Below, in pieces: positions 27,647 through 35,834 of a stretch of 64,000 nucleotides of DNA (the stretch's first letter is position 1; each line of letters starts with the position of its first letter). The stretch comes from Bacillota bacterium. GTDB lineage: Bacteria; Bacillota; UBA4882; UBA8346. A program made the position numbers and the translations under genes. A model generated the notes under the pieces. It saw nothing but the letters and a program-made list of their open reading frames with translations, ran no database searches and had not been told where the DNA came from. Location of the stretch: positions 1-64,000 of the forward strand of contig JAEXDA010000029.1 of assembly GCA_023401925.1 (NCBI GenBank), read 5' to 3'.

Positions 27647-28498
27647 ATGCAAGATATCACCTATGGTTTTGACCACATCAAGCAACCTTTATTCATTTGG
27701 AAAGAACGCTTTCAAGTTCCTCGGAACATGATGAGCAATCATTATCATGACGCTTATGAAATCTATTATTTGCTCGAAGGCGAAAGGGATTACTTCATCA
27801 AAGGCCGTACTTATCATATTCAAAAAGGCGATTTGATACTGATCGATGTCAATGAATTGCATAAAACCATGGATGTATCGGTTCATGAGCGTATTTTGCT
27901 GAATTTCAGGCGGGACTTTTTGCCTGATGCGTTTCAGAATACCTTGCCAAACGATCTTTTTGCCTGTTTTCATCAAGATAGCAACCTATTGCGGCTCAAT
28001 GCTTCAGAACAGGATTTCGTAAGCCGTTTACTATTCAAAATGTTGGCCGAGAATGAAGCGCCGCGGCCCGATTCGAAGCTTTATCTGCAAGTACTCCTGG
28101 CTGAATTGTTGATTTTTTTAAATCGCCAACTGGCTCAGAAATCAACCGGGACTTTTTCTTTTCCCAATCCGATTCATCAAAAAATATCGGAAATTGTAGA
28201 ATACATTACTGTCAATTTTCAGCAAGATATAACCTTGGGAGGAATCTCGGAACGTTTTGGAATCAGTAAATATTACTTGTCACGAATGTTTAAAGAGGTC
28301 ACCGGATTTACACTCATTGAATATCTCAACGGCATCCGGACCAAACAGGCTCAAAAAATGCTGCGGACAACCGCTTTAAATGTCACTGCTATCTCTGAAA
28401 ACGTTGGTTTTGATAGTATCACTCATTTTGGGAGAGTGTTTAAAACAATAACTGGATCTTCACCGCTCCAGTATCGGAAAACGGTTCGGAAAAGCTAA
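27647..28498 (+). CDS. AraC family regulator of the hexuronate operon
   Basis: A 283-residue protein. The N-terminal cupin-like sensor (about residues 15-110; HYHDAYEIYYLLEGER and IQKGDLILIDVNELH) probably binds a sugar, and two helix-turn-helix units lie at the C terminus (about 185-280; ISKYYLSRMFKEVTG and ISENVGFDSITHFGRVFK). I chose ATG at 27647 with GAGGTGG upstream; a TTG at 27608 would lie inside the promoter. It is encoded just before, and in the same direction as, the uxaC operon, so control of that operon by a hexuronate or its product is the likely role. Confidence 0.88.
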   Translation: MQDITYGFDHIKQPLFIWKERFQVPRNMMSNHYHDAYEIYYLLEGERDYFIKGRTYHIQKGDLILIDVNELHKTMDVSVHERILLNFRRDFLPDAFQNTLPNDLFACFHQDSNLLRLNASEQDFVSRLLFKMLAENEAPRPDSKLYLQVLLAELLIFLNRQLAQKSTGTFSFPNPIHQKISEIVEYITVNFQQDITLGGISERFGISKYYLSRMFKEVTGFTLIEYLNGIRTKQAQKMLRTTALNVTAISENVGFDSITHFGRVFKTITGSSPLQYRKTVRKS

Positions 28499-28514
28499 GA
28501 CTTGGAATCGCTCG

Positions 28515-28550
28515 ACCAAACTTGTCTATGACCAAATTTGTGAATTTGGT
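28515..28550 (+). promoter_or_regulatory. Candidate operator in front of uxaC
   Basis: Two direct copies, ACCAAACTTGT (28515) and ACCAAATTTGT (28531), lie 16 bases apart, and the second is also part of a perfect dyad ACCAAATT-TGTG-AATTTGGT. Direct repeats at this spacing suit AraC-family binding. The site lies 39 bases before the uxaC start. Confidence 0.45.
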
Positions 28551-28588
28551 TGTAATAGAAACAGCGTAAAAAAAGGAGGAATGTTGGA

Positions 28589-29998
28589 TTGAAATCGTTT
28601 ATGGATCAAGATTTCCTGCTCCAAAATAAGACTGCCGCCGAGCTTTATCATCAGTATGCAAAGCCAATGCCGATCTTCGATTTTCATTGTCATTTAAGCC
28701 CCAAAGAAATTGCGGAGAATAAACAATACCGTAATATCACCGAGCTTTGGCTAGGCGGCGACCATTACAAATGGCGCGCCATGCGCAGCAATGGTGTGGC
28801 TGAACGTTTTATCACCGGAGAGGCAAGTGATGAAGAGAAATTTCAAAAATGGGCTGAAACGATGGTTTGCTGTATCGGCAACCCTCTTTACCATTGGACT
28901 CATTTGGAATTGCGAAGATATTTTGGAATTGATGAGCTTTTATCGCCGAAAACGGCGCAGGGGATTTGGGAGAAATGCAATCAATTATTGAAAGAAGAAG
29001 GCTTTACCGCTCAAGGATTGATCGTCCGTTCCAATGTGAAAGCGATTTGCACCACCGATGATCCGGTTGATTCGTTGGAATACCACCAAGTCTTGGCCAA
29101 TAACAAAAATTTTCCGGTGAAGGTGGCGCCGGCGCTCAGACCTGATAAAGGCATTCATATTGAAAGAGCGGATTTTTTACCCTGGCTCGCTAAACTTGGT
29201 GAAACCGTCCATTCCACGATTACCAATTTGGATGATTTAAAAAACGCCCTTCGCAAGCGGCTGCAATTTTTCCATCAAGCCGGGTGCCGGCTTTCCGACC
29301 ACGCTTTGGACCCTATCCGTTTTCAAGAGGCATCCGATGGAGAAATTGATTTGATCCTCAAGAAAATGCTCCATCATGAAAATTTAACCCAAACGGAAGT
29401 CGAAAAATATCAAACCGGGATGTTGCTCTTTTTAGGAAGGGAATATTCGCGGCTTGGGTGGACTATGCAACTGCATATGGGGGTTATTCGTAACAACAAC
29501 CGGAAGATGATGAGCCTACTGGGTCCCGATACCGGGTTTGACACCATTGGCGATGAATCCTATGCCAAAGATTTGGCGCAATTCCTAAATGCCCTGGATC
29601 AAACGGATGAATTACCTAAAACGATTCTTTATTGCATTAATCCACGTGATAATGAAGTGATTGGGACGATGCTTGGGTGTTTTCAAGGCAGCGAAGCTCC
29701 GGGAAAGGTGCAATTTGGTTCCGGATGGTGGTTTAATGATCAGAAAGACGGCATGAACCGTCAAATGATCGCTTTAGCCAATTTAGGACTTCTATCCCGG
29801 TTTGTGGGGATGGTCACGGATTCCCGCAGTTTCCTTTCCTATACCAGACATGAGTATTTCCGGAGAATTCTTTGCAATCTCCTGGGAGAATGGGTGGAAA
29901 ACGGTGAAGCGCCAAATGATCTTCCATTGCTCGGAAAAATGGTGCAAGATATTTGTTATCATAATGCCAAAAACTATTTCACAGGGATTATTGACTAG
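28589..29998 (+). CDS. uxaC: Glucuronate (uronate) isomerase
   Basis: A 469-residue amidohydrolase-fold isomerase converting galacturonate to tagaturonate and glucuronate to fructuronate. The metal-binding His pair H33 and H35 is in FDFHCHLSPKEI. Further family stretches are LGGDHYKWRAMR, TTDDP, WTMQLHMGVIRNNN, FGSGWWFNDQKDGM and GMVTDSRSFLSY. The gene starts with TTG after AAAGGAGG. It opens the hexuronate operon; uxaB follows 41 bases downstream. Length is normal for the family. Confidence 0.96.
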   Translation: MKSFMDQDFLLQNKTAAELYHQYAKPMPIFDFHCHLSPKEIAENKQYRNITELWLGGDHYKWRAMRSNGVAERFITGEASDEEKFQKWAETMVCCIGNPLYHWTHLELRRYFGIDELLSPKTAQGIWEKCNQLLKEEGFTAQGLIVRSNVKAICTTDDPVDSLEYHQVLANNKNFPVKVAPALRPDKGIHIERADFLPWLAKLGETVHSTITNLDDLKNALRKRLQFFHQAGCRLSDHALDPIRFQEASDGEIDLILKKMLHHENLTQTEVEKYQTGMLLFLGREYSRLGWTMQLHMGVIRNNNRKMMSLLGPDTGFDTIGDESYAKDLAQFLNALDQTDELPKTILYCINPRDNEVIGTMLGCFQGSEAPGKVQFGSGWWFNDQKDGMNRQMIALANLGLLSRFVGMVTDSRSFLSYTRHEYFRRILCNLLGEWVENGEAPNDLPLLGKMVQDICYHNAKNYFTGIID

Positions 29999-30039
29999 CA
30001 TTTATACATAATTTTTTAGGCAAAATAGGAGCTAACTTC

Positions 30040-31506
30040 ATGAAAAATATTAAGGATGTCAGAAAGAAAACTCACGGAGGATTACCGGAAAAAGTTTTAC
30101 AAATTGGAGAAGGCAACTTTTTACGCGGGTTTGCGGATTGGATGATTGAACGTACAAATAGCGCCGGTTATTTTAACGGTAGCGTGGTACTTTGTCAGCC
30201 TATTCAGGCGGGGATGGCGGAACAAATCAATGCTCAGAACGGTATTTATACGGTGATGATGCGTGGAGTGGAAAATAATGAAATCGTGGAACGAATCCAG
30301 GAGATTACTTCCATTTCACGCTGCATTAACCCTTTTTCCGACTATGAGGCATTGGTTGAAATCGCTCAAAGTCCGGAGTTAAAAGTGATTATCAGCAATA
30401 CAACCGAAGCCGGGATTGCCTATCGGGTCGGTGACAAGCTAACCGATAAACCTCCCGTAAGCTATCCCGCCAAGTTGACCGTATTGCTTTATGAGAGATT
30501 TAAAAAAATGATGGGACAGGAAGATAAAGGATTATTGATTTTACCTGTTGAATTAATCGAAAGAAACGGTGACAACCTTAAACGGTACGTGCTACAATAT
30601 GCAGAAGAGTGGGGACTTGGAGGAGCATTTACCGAGTGGCTGGAAAACGCCAATTGTTTCGCCAATACGCTGGTGGATCGGATCGTTACCGGTTACCCGC
30701 GGGATGAGATCAAAGAAATTCGGGAATCTTTGGGATATGAAGACAATATCCTGGTCACCTGTGAACCTTTTAATCTCTGGGTGATTGAGGCTCCGGAAAA
30801 GTGGGCCAAAGTAATTCCTTTTCAAGGTGATAACGTTCACGTTATTTGGACTTCGGATATGACTCCTTATCGTACCCGTAAAGTGCGTATTTTAAATGGA
30901 GCCCATACCGTGAGCGTGCTGGCGGCATATTTAGCCGGCCATGATATTGTGCTTTCCATGATGAAGGACAAGGTGTTTGAACAGTATTTGAGAAAATGTA
31001 TCTGGAATGAAATCATTCCGAACATTCCTCTCCCCCAAAAAGAGATGAATGAATTTGCCAATGCTGTGTTTGAACGGTTTGCCAATCCTTTTATCAAACA
31101 CCGGCTTCTTGATATCAGCTTGAATTCGGTATCAAAATATAAGGCGCGCTGTTTGCCGTCTTTATTGGATTATATCCATAAATATCATAAATTACCTCAG
31201 ATATTGCCGTTCGGATTTGCCGCATTGATAGCCTTTTACAGAGGCAAAATGCAGGATGGTAAGTATATCGGAAATCGTGGCGAAGAAACCTATGAGATCC
31301 ATGATAACCCTGAAGTCTTGGAGTTTTTCGCCAAAGCGTGGCAGAGTCCGGATAATATCGTCCGAAAGGTTCTCGCAAATACGGATTTTTGGGGAGAGGA
31401 CTTGACGAAAATCAAAGGCCTCCAGGAACTTGTCGAAGAATATCTTGGCTCGATTATTCATGACGGAGCGGCGCTTGCCGTTAAAAATTTCGTGGAGAGT
31501 CTTTGA
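30040..31506 (+). CDS. uxaB: Tagaturonate reductase (altronate oxidoreductase)
   Basis: A 488-residue member of the long-chain mannitol dehydrogenase family. It reduces tagaturonate to altronate with NADH. Visible stretches are LQIGEGNFLRGFADWMIE near the N terminus, SNTTEAGIAY, LPVELIERNGDNLK and the catalytic region RKVRILNGAHTV with its Lys and His. The neighbours uxaC and uxaA make UxaB (galacturonate branch) more likely than UxuB (fructuronate reductase), though some enzymes do both. It ends 1 base before the uxaA ATG. Confidence 0.93.
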   Translation: MKNIKDVRKKTHGGLPEKVLQIGEGNFLRGFADWMIERTNSAGYFNGSVVLCQPIQAGMAEQINAQNGIYTVMMRGVENNEIVERIQEITSISRCINPFSDYEALVEIAQSPELKVIISNTTEAGIAYRVGDKLTDKPPVSYPAKLTVLLYERFKKMMGQEDKGLLILPVELIERNGDNLKRYVLQYAEEWGLGGAFTEWLENANCFANTLVDRIVTGYPRDEIKEIRESLGYEDNILVTCEPFNLWVIEAPEKWAKVIPFQGDNVHVIWTSDMTPYRTRKVRILNGAHTVSVLAAYLAGHDIVLSMMKDKVFEQYLRKCIWNEIIPNIPLPQKEMNEFANAVFERFANPFIKHRLLDISLNSVSKYKARCLPSLLDYIHKYHKLPQILPFGFAALIAFYRGKMQDGKYIGNRGEETYEIHDNPEVLEFFAKAWQSPDNIVRKVLANTDFWGEDLTKIKGLQELVEEYLGSIIHDGAALAVKNFVESL

Positions 31507-31507
31507 A

Positions 31508-32941
31508 ATGGATAAATTCATTAAAATTTCTCCCGGGGATAATGTAGTCGTTGCCGTCCAGGCTACTGAAGCCATACCGTTCGGGCATAAAAAAGCCCTT
31601 TGGGATATCAAACAAGGCGAAAACATCATTAAATACGGTTATCCGATTGGACATGCCACCAGCGACATCCAGGCCGGTAGTCATGTCCATACTCATAACT
31701 TGAAAACCAATCTCTCAGGAGTCATCGAATACTCCTACAAAGGAAACTTTCCGGCGGATTCCCAAAAACCGGCTGCAACTTTTCAGGGTTATCCGCGCAA
31801 AAACGGAAAAATCGGGATCCGCAATGAAGTATGGATTATTCCAACCGTAGGTTGTGTTAATAATACGGCTGAATTGATTCAAAAGAAAGCTCAAGAAAAA
31901 TACGGACATTTAGGTGATGGAATTTTCTGTTTTACTCATCCCTACGGCTGTTCGCAAATGGGTGAAGATCAACTCTATACTCAGAAGCTCCTCGCTGGGC
32001 TGGTGAATCATCCCAATGCCGCTGGAGTGCTGGTATTGGGACTTGGCTGTGAAAATAACCATGTTGACGTATTCCGGCCTTTTCTGGGAGATTACGATCA
32101 GGACCGGGTCAAGTTTCTGGTCACTCAGAATGTTGAAGATGAAATTGCAGAAGGAATGAGTTTGATTGGTGATCTGGCTGAGCGGGCCTCCATGGAAAAA
32201 AGGCAACCGGTGAGCGCCGAACATTTGATTATCGGGCTTAAATGCGGTGGTTCGGATGCTTTTTCCGGTATCACGGCCAATCCTCTTTGCGGTAAAATCA
32301 CCAATGAAATATCCGCCCAAGGTGGGAGGGTTATTTTAACTGAAGTGCCTGAAATGTTCGGCGCTGAAACTATCTTGATGGAACGGGCAGCCGATGTTGA
32401 GGTTTTTGATGAAACTGTGGCGATGATTAACGGTTTCAAGGACTATTATACTGCTCACCATCAGGTGATTTATGAAAATCCTTCCCCTGGAAATAAAGCG
32501 GGAGGAATCACAACTCTTGAGGAAAAGTCTCTGGGCTGTATTCAAAAGGGCGGTCAGGCTAAGGTAACCGCGGTTTTGAAATATGGTGAGCCATGTCTGA
32601 AAAAGGGCTTGAATCTGCTTACCGGACCGGGAAACGATATCGTTTCCTGCACCAATATGACGGCAGCCGGAGCGCATCTGATTTTATTTACCACCGGGAG
32701 GGGGACCCCGTTGGGCGCCCCGGTTCCGACAATAAAAATTGCATCCAATTCCGGCTTAGCCGCGCGTAAACCCGGCTGGATCGACTACGATGCAGGAAAA
32801 ATCCTTGATAATTTTAGTATGGAAGATAGCGCCGGTGAATTATGGCAATTGATTTTAAATGTAGCCTCAGGGAAGAAAACCCAAAATGAGGAGCATGGAT
32901 ATAGAGAGATTGCCATTTTTAAAGATGGCGTTACTTTATAA
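31508..32941 (+). CDS. uxaA: Altronate dehydratase
   Basis: A 477-residue enzyme converting altronate to 2-keto-3-deoxygluconate. The N-terminal SAF-like domain (about residues 1-90, with FGHKKALWDI and GSHVHTHNL) and the C-terminal dehydratase domain (RKNGKIGIRNEVWIIPTVGC, THPYGCSQMGED, LGLGCENN, LKCGGSDAFSGITANP) are fused in one chain as in other UxaA proteins. The conserved Cys and His residues would bind the metal. I chose ATG at 31508, with GGAG 9 bases upstream; the frame is open upstream inside uxaB. Confidence 0.95.
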   Translation: MDKFIKISPGDNVVVAVQATEAIPFGHKKALWDIKQGENIIKYGYPIGHATSDIQAGSHVHTHNLKTNLSGVIEYSYKGNFPADSQKPAATFQGYPRKNGKIGIRNEVWIIPTVGCVNNTAELIQKKAQEKYGHLGDGIFCFTHPYGCSQMGEDQLYTQKLLAGLVNHPNAAGVLVLGLGCENNHVDVFRPFLGDYDQDRVKFLVTQNVEDEIAEGMSLIGDLAERASMEKRQPVSAEHLIIGLKCGGSDAFSGITANPLCGKITNEISAQGGRVILTEVPEMFGAETILMERAADVEVFDETVAMINGFKDYYTAHHQVIYENPSPGNKAGGITTLEEKSLGCIQKGGQAKVTAVLKYGEPCLKKGLNLLTGPGNDIVSCTNMTAAGAHLILFTTGRGTPLGAPVPTIKIASNSGLAARKPGWIDYDAGKILDNFSMEDSAGELWQLILNVASGKKTQNEEHGYREIAIFKDGVTL

Positions 32942-32965
32942 AATTGAAACAGGAGGGTATGTCAC

Positions 32966-34063
32966 TTGAGTTTGGATCTGAAATTACGCGAGAAAAGTTC
33001 GTATGATGCAATTTCGTTAGGAGAAATTATGCTGCGCCTCGATCCCGGTGATGGCCGGATTCGGACAGCCAGGCAATTCAAAGCCTGGGAAGGCGGGGGC
33101 GAGTATAATGTAGTCCGGGGTTTACGCAAGTGTTTTGGACTTAAAACTGCGGCTGTTACCGCGTTGGCTGATAATGAAATCGGGCGTTTGGTTGAAGACT
33201 TCATGATGCAGGGCGGGGTCGATACATCACTGATTAAATGGTTTCCCTATGATGGAATCGGCAGAACCGTTCGTAACGGCTTGAATTTTACCGAGCGCGG
33301 ATTCGGTATCCGTGGCGCCGTTGGTGTTTCGGACCGGGGAAATACGGCTGTATCCCAATTAAAACCGGGAGATATCGACTGGGAATATGTTTTTGGGACC
33401 CTGGGAGTCCGCTGGCTCCACACCGGGGGTATCTTCGCCGCGTTATCGGAGACAACGGCCCAGGTTGTTATTGAGGCCGTGATGGCTGCTAAAAAGCATG
33501 GCACGGTTGTATCCTATGATTTAAATTATCGTCCATCCATGTGGAAAAATATTGGCGGTAAGGAAAAAGCCCAGGAAGTCAACAAAACGATTGCCAAATA
33601 TATTGACGTTATGATTGGAAACGAAGAAGATTTTACCGCTTGTCTTGGTTTTGAAGTGGAAGGGAATGATGAGAACCTCAAGGAGTTAAACATGGAGGGG
33701 TATAAAAAAATGCTTGGTAATGCAACCAAAGCCTATCCCAACTTTAAAGTCATTGCTACCACTTTGCGGACTGTGAAAACAGCCACGGTAAATGATTGGA
33801 AAGCCATGGTTTATGCAGACGGAAATATTTATTTTTCCAATGAGTATCCAAACCTGGAAATCTACGATCGGGTCGGTGGCGGTGACAGTTTTGCCTCCGG
33901 TCTGATTTACGGGTTAATGACAACCGGAGACGCCCAAAAGGCGGTTAATTACGGAGCTGCCCACGGCGCACTGGCAATGACCACACCGGGTGATACTTCC
34001 ATGGCAACCAAAAATGAAGTTGAGGCGCTCATCAAAGGGGCCGGTGCAAGGGTGCAAAGATAA
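32966..34063 (+). CDS. kdgK: 2-Keto-3-deoxygluconate kinase
   Basis: A 365-residue PfkB-family sugar kinase that makes KDPG from KDG. The PfkB motif YDRVGGGDSFASGL near residue 310 contains the catalytic Asp, and the N terminus reads AISLGEIMLRLDPGDGRIRTA, as in long-form KdgK proteins. The start is TTG at 32966, set by AGGAGGG 8 bases upstream; the ATG at 32959 is in another frame. Operon position between uxaA and the KDPG aldolase gene supports the assignment. It is about 30-50 residues longer than typical KdgK, with an insert near residues 230-260. Confidence 0.92.
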   Translation: MSLDLKLREKSSYDAISLGEIMLRLDPGDGRIRTARQFKAWEGGGEYNVVRGLRKCFGLKTAAVTALADNEIGRLVEDFMMQGGVDTSLIKWFPYDGIGRTVRNGLNFTERGFGIRGAVGVSDRGNTAVSQLKPGDIDWEYVFGTLGVRWLHTGGIFAALSETTAQVVIEAVMAAKKHGTVVSYDLNYRPSMWKNIGGKEKAQEVNKTIAKYIDVMIGNEEDFTACLGFEVEGNDENLKELNMEGYKKMLGNATKAYPNFKVIATTLRTVKTATVNDWKAMVYADGNIYFSNEYPNLEIYDRVGGGDSFASGLIYGLMTTGDAQKAVNYGAAHGALAMTTPGDTSMATKNEVEALIKGAGARVQR

Positions 34064-34113
34064 GGAAAACTTTCGAAGTAAGGTTGATCAATATGAATGA
34101 GGTGTGAAAAGAA

Positions 34114-34758
34114 ATGAAAAAAGAACAGGTATTATCCAAAATCAAAGAGGCCGGTATTGTGGCTGTGGTACGGGCTGAGTCCAGCGATCAAGCCAAACGT
34201 ATTGCCGATGCTTGTATAGAAGGCGGAGTTGCGGCAATCGAATTGACATTTACTGTTCCCGGGGCTCATCGGGTCATCGAGGAATTGGCCGCTACCTATA
34301 CGAAGGGTGAAATCATTTTAGGCGCCGGGACGGTGCTCGATCCGGAAACGGCCAGAATTGCAATACTTTCCGGTGCGGAATATATTGTGAGCCCTTGTTT
34401 GAATCCGGATATGGTCCGTTTGTGCAACCGTTATCGAATCGCCTGCATGCCGGGGATTATGACCCTTCGGGATGCGGTGGAAGCTTTGGAACTGGGTGTT
34501 GATATTCTTAAACTTTTCCCGGGTGAAGCTTTCGGACCCAAAATGATTAAAGCCATTGCCGGTCCGTTGCCACAGGCGAGCATTATGCCAACGGGCGGAG
34601 TCGATGTGGATAACGTCGGAGAATGGATTAAAGCGGGAGCTGTGGCCGTGGGCGCAGGCGGCGCTTTGACTGCGGGAGCCAAAAAAGGCGACTATGAATC
34701 CATAACCAAACTGGGCCGTGAATTTGTAAACAATATCAAGGCGGCACGCCAAAAATAA
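34114..34758 (+). CDS. kdgA: KDPG/KHG aldolase
   Basis: A 214-residue class I aldolase cleaving KDPG to pyruvate and glyceraldehyde-3-phosphate. The Schiff-base lysine is K133 in DILKLFPGE and the catalytic Glu is E43 in AIELTFTVPGA. Phosphate-binding stretches MPTGGVD and AVGAGGAL follow. It is last in the hexuronate operon and completes the pathway to central metabolism. Confidence 0.95.
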   Translation: MKKEQVLSKIKEAGIVAVVRAESSDQAKRIADACIEGGVAAIELTFTVPGAHRVIEELAATYTKGEIILGAGTVLDPETARIAILSGAEYIVSPCLNPDMVRLCNRYRIACMPGIMTLRDAVEALELGVDILKLFPGEAFGPKMIKAIAGPLPQASIMPTGGVDVDNVGEWIKAGAVAVGAGGALTAGAKKGDYESITKLGREFVNNIKAARQK

Positions 34759-34805
34759 AACGGCTTTGCCATCAATATTTATTTAGATAAAGGTAAATAT
34801 TGCAC

Positions 34806-34922
34806 AAAAGCTGTTGCGAAATGAATTCATCGATAGAGAGATACAATATAAACTTCTGCTCATGATCAGTGGATATATTGTATCTTTCATTGATGTTACC
34901 ATTCATTCGCGACAGCTTTTTT
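34806..34922. repeat. MITE-like palindromic element, copy A
   Basis: A long imperfect palindrome with ends AAAAGCTGTTGCGAA and TTCGCGACAGCTTTT and inner arms TCGATAGAGAGATACAATATA and TATATTGTATC. The same arms recur at 51671-51786, and the outer left arm at 45786-45846. It lies between kdgA and a secreted-protein gene. The element encodes nothing. Confidence 0.75.
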
Positions 34923-35081
34923 GATTGGAGTCGATAAAAAAACAAATTGTTAATGAACAGTAAACTTGTAAAAGCAGGGAGAATGGGAAAAAATTTTTTA
35001 TCGGGCACGGGGGAATTATGAGTTATAAAGAAGAATTAAAGGGGATATCGTAAGTTTTAAAAAGGGGTTAAGAGGTTAATC

Positions 35082-35756
35082 ATGATGAAACGAATCATTC
35101 ATTTGTCAACTTTGATACTTTTATCAGTACTTCTATTTTCCTCTGGTACGGGATACACAATAATCCGGGCAATTCCAGTAGAGTATCTTGCCGGATCATC
35201 CAAGATCGGCTGGATTGAGAAATTAGCTGATAAGAGTTTTTCGGGTTTGAGTACCACCACCCACCCAACGATTGCTGTCAATTTGTTCAGGGATGAACGT
35301 GAAAATACCGATAGTACAGGTGCTATTTACAGCCGGTCCGGAAAAAAGCTTGAGACCCTGGTGACTGACAAAAAACCAACGGAAATAATTGAAAAGAATC
35401 TGGCCGAACAGCTCCAAAAAGCCGGGTATAACGTTATTCTCACTTCGGGTTGGAATTTGAATGCTGAAAAAGTACCTAGTTATTTGGGAACTGATTTGAT
35501 TTTAGGCGGACAAGTGAAAGAGTTCTGGGTGGAGTCCAAGGCGGGGGTGATCACTTCGACCATACGCTCTAAAGTTGTTTATGACCTGGTAATTGCCAAT
35601 ATTCATCAAAAAAGGCTAATCTATAAAGGGCAAGCGGAAGGTAACGATTCCCGAAAATCCCTGGCCCATGCTAGCGATTATTTTTGGACGGATATGGGAA
35701 CTTCTCTCAGCCAATCTTTAACCAAAGCAATCAATGAACCGGTGAGTCAGAAATAG
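35082..35756 (+). CDS. Secreted YajG-like envelope protein
   Basis: A 224-residue protein with an N-terminal signal-like segment (about residues 5-24, after MMKR). The mature part contains an alternating beta/alpha domain: IAVNLFRDERENTD, EIIEKNLAEQLQKAGYNVI and DLILGGQVKEFWVE. This resembles the fold of YajG and other envelope proteins that read a short N-terminal strand, then an amphipathic helix. There is no lipobox cysteine, so it may be periplasmic. It lies next to the convergent LptD/OstA-like gene, which fits an envelope role. Function unknown. Confidence 0.6.
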   Translation: MMKRIIHLSTLILLSVLLFSSGTGYTIIRAIPVEYLAGSSKIGWIEKLADKSFSGLSTTTHPTIAVNLFRDERENTDSTGAIYSRSGKKLETLVTDKKPTEIIEKNLAEQLQKAGYNVILTSGWNLNAEKVPSYLGTDLILGGQVKEFWVESKAGVITSTIRSKVVYDLVIANIHQKRLIYKGQAEGNDSRKSLAHASDYFWTDMGTSLSQSLTKAINEPVSQK

Positions 35757-35791
35757 TAACGATAAAAAAATGAAGATGATCGTTTATGGGT

Positions 35792-35834
35792 AATTATTAA
35801 CCGCCTAAGCTCTTTCTACAGGCGGTTAATAATT
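35792..35834. terminator. Bidirectional terminator between convergent envelope genes
   Basis: ATTATTAACCGCCT and AGGCGGTTAATAAT form a 14-bp perfect stem around a 15-base loop, with AT-rich flanks on both sides. The right arm covers the stop codon of the convergent LptD-like gene. Confidence 0.75.
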
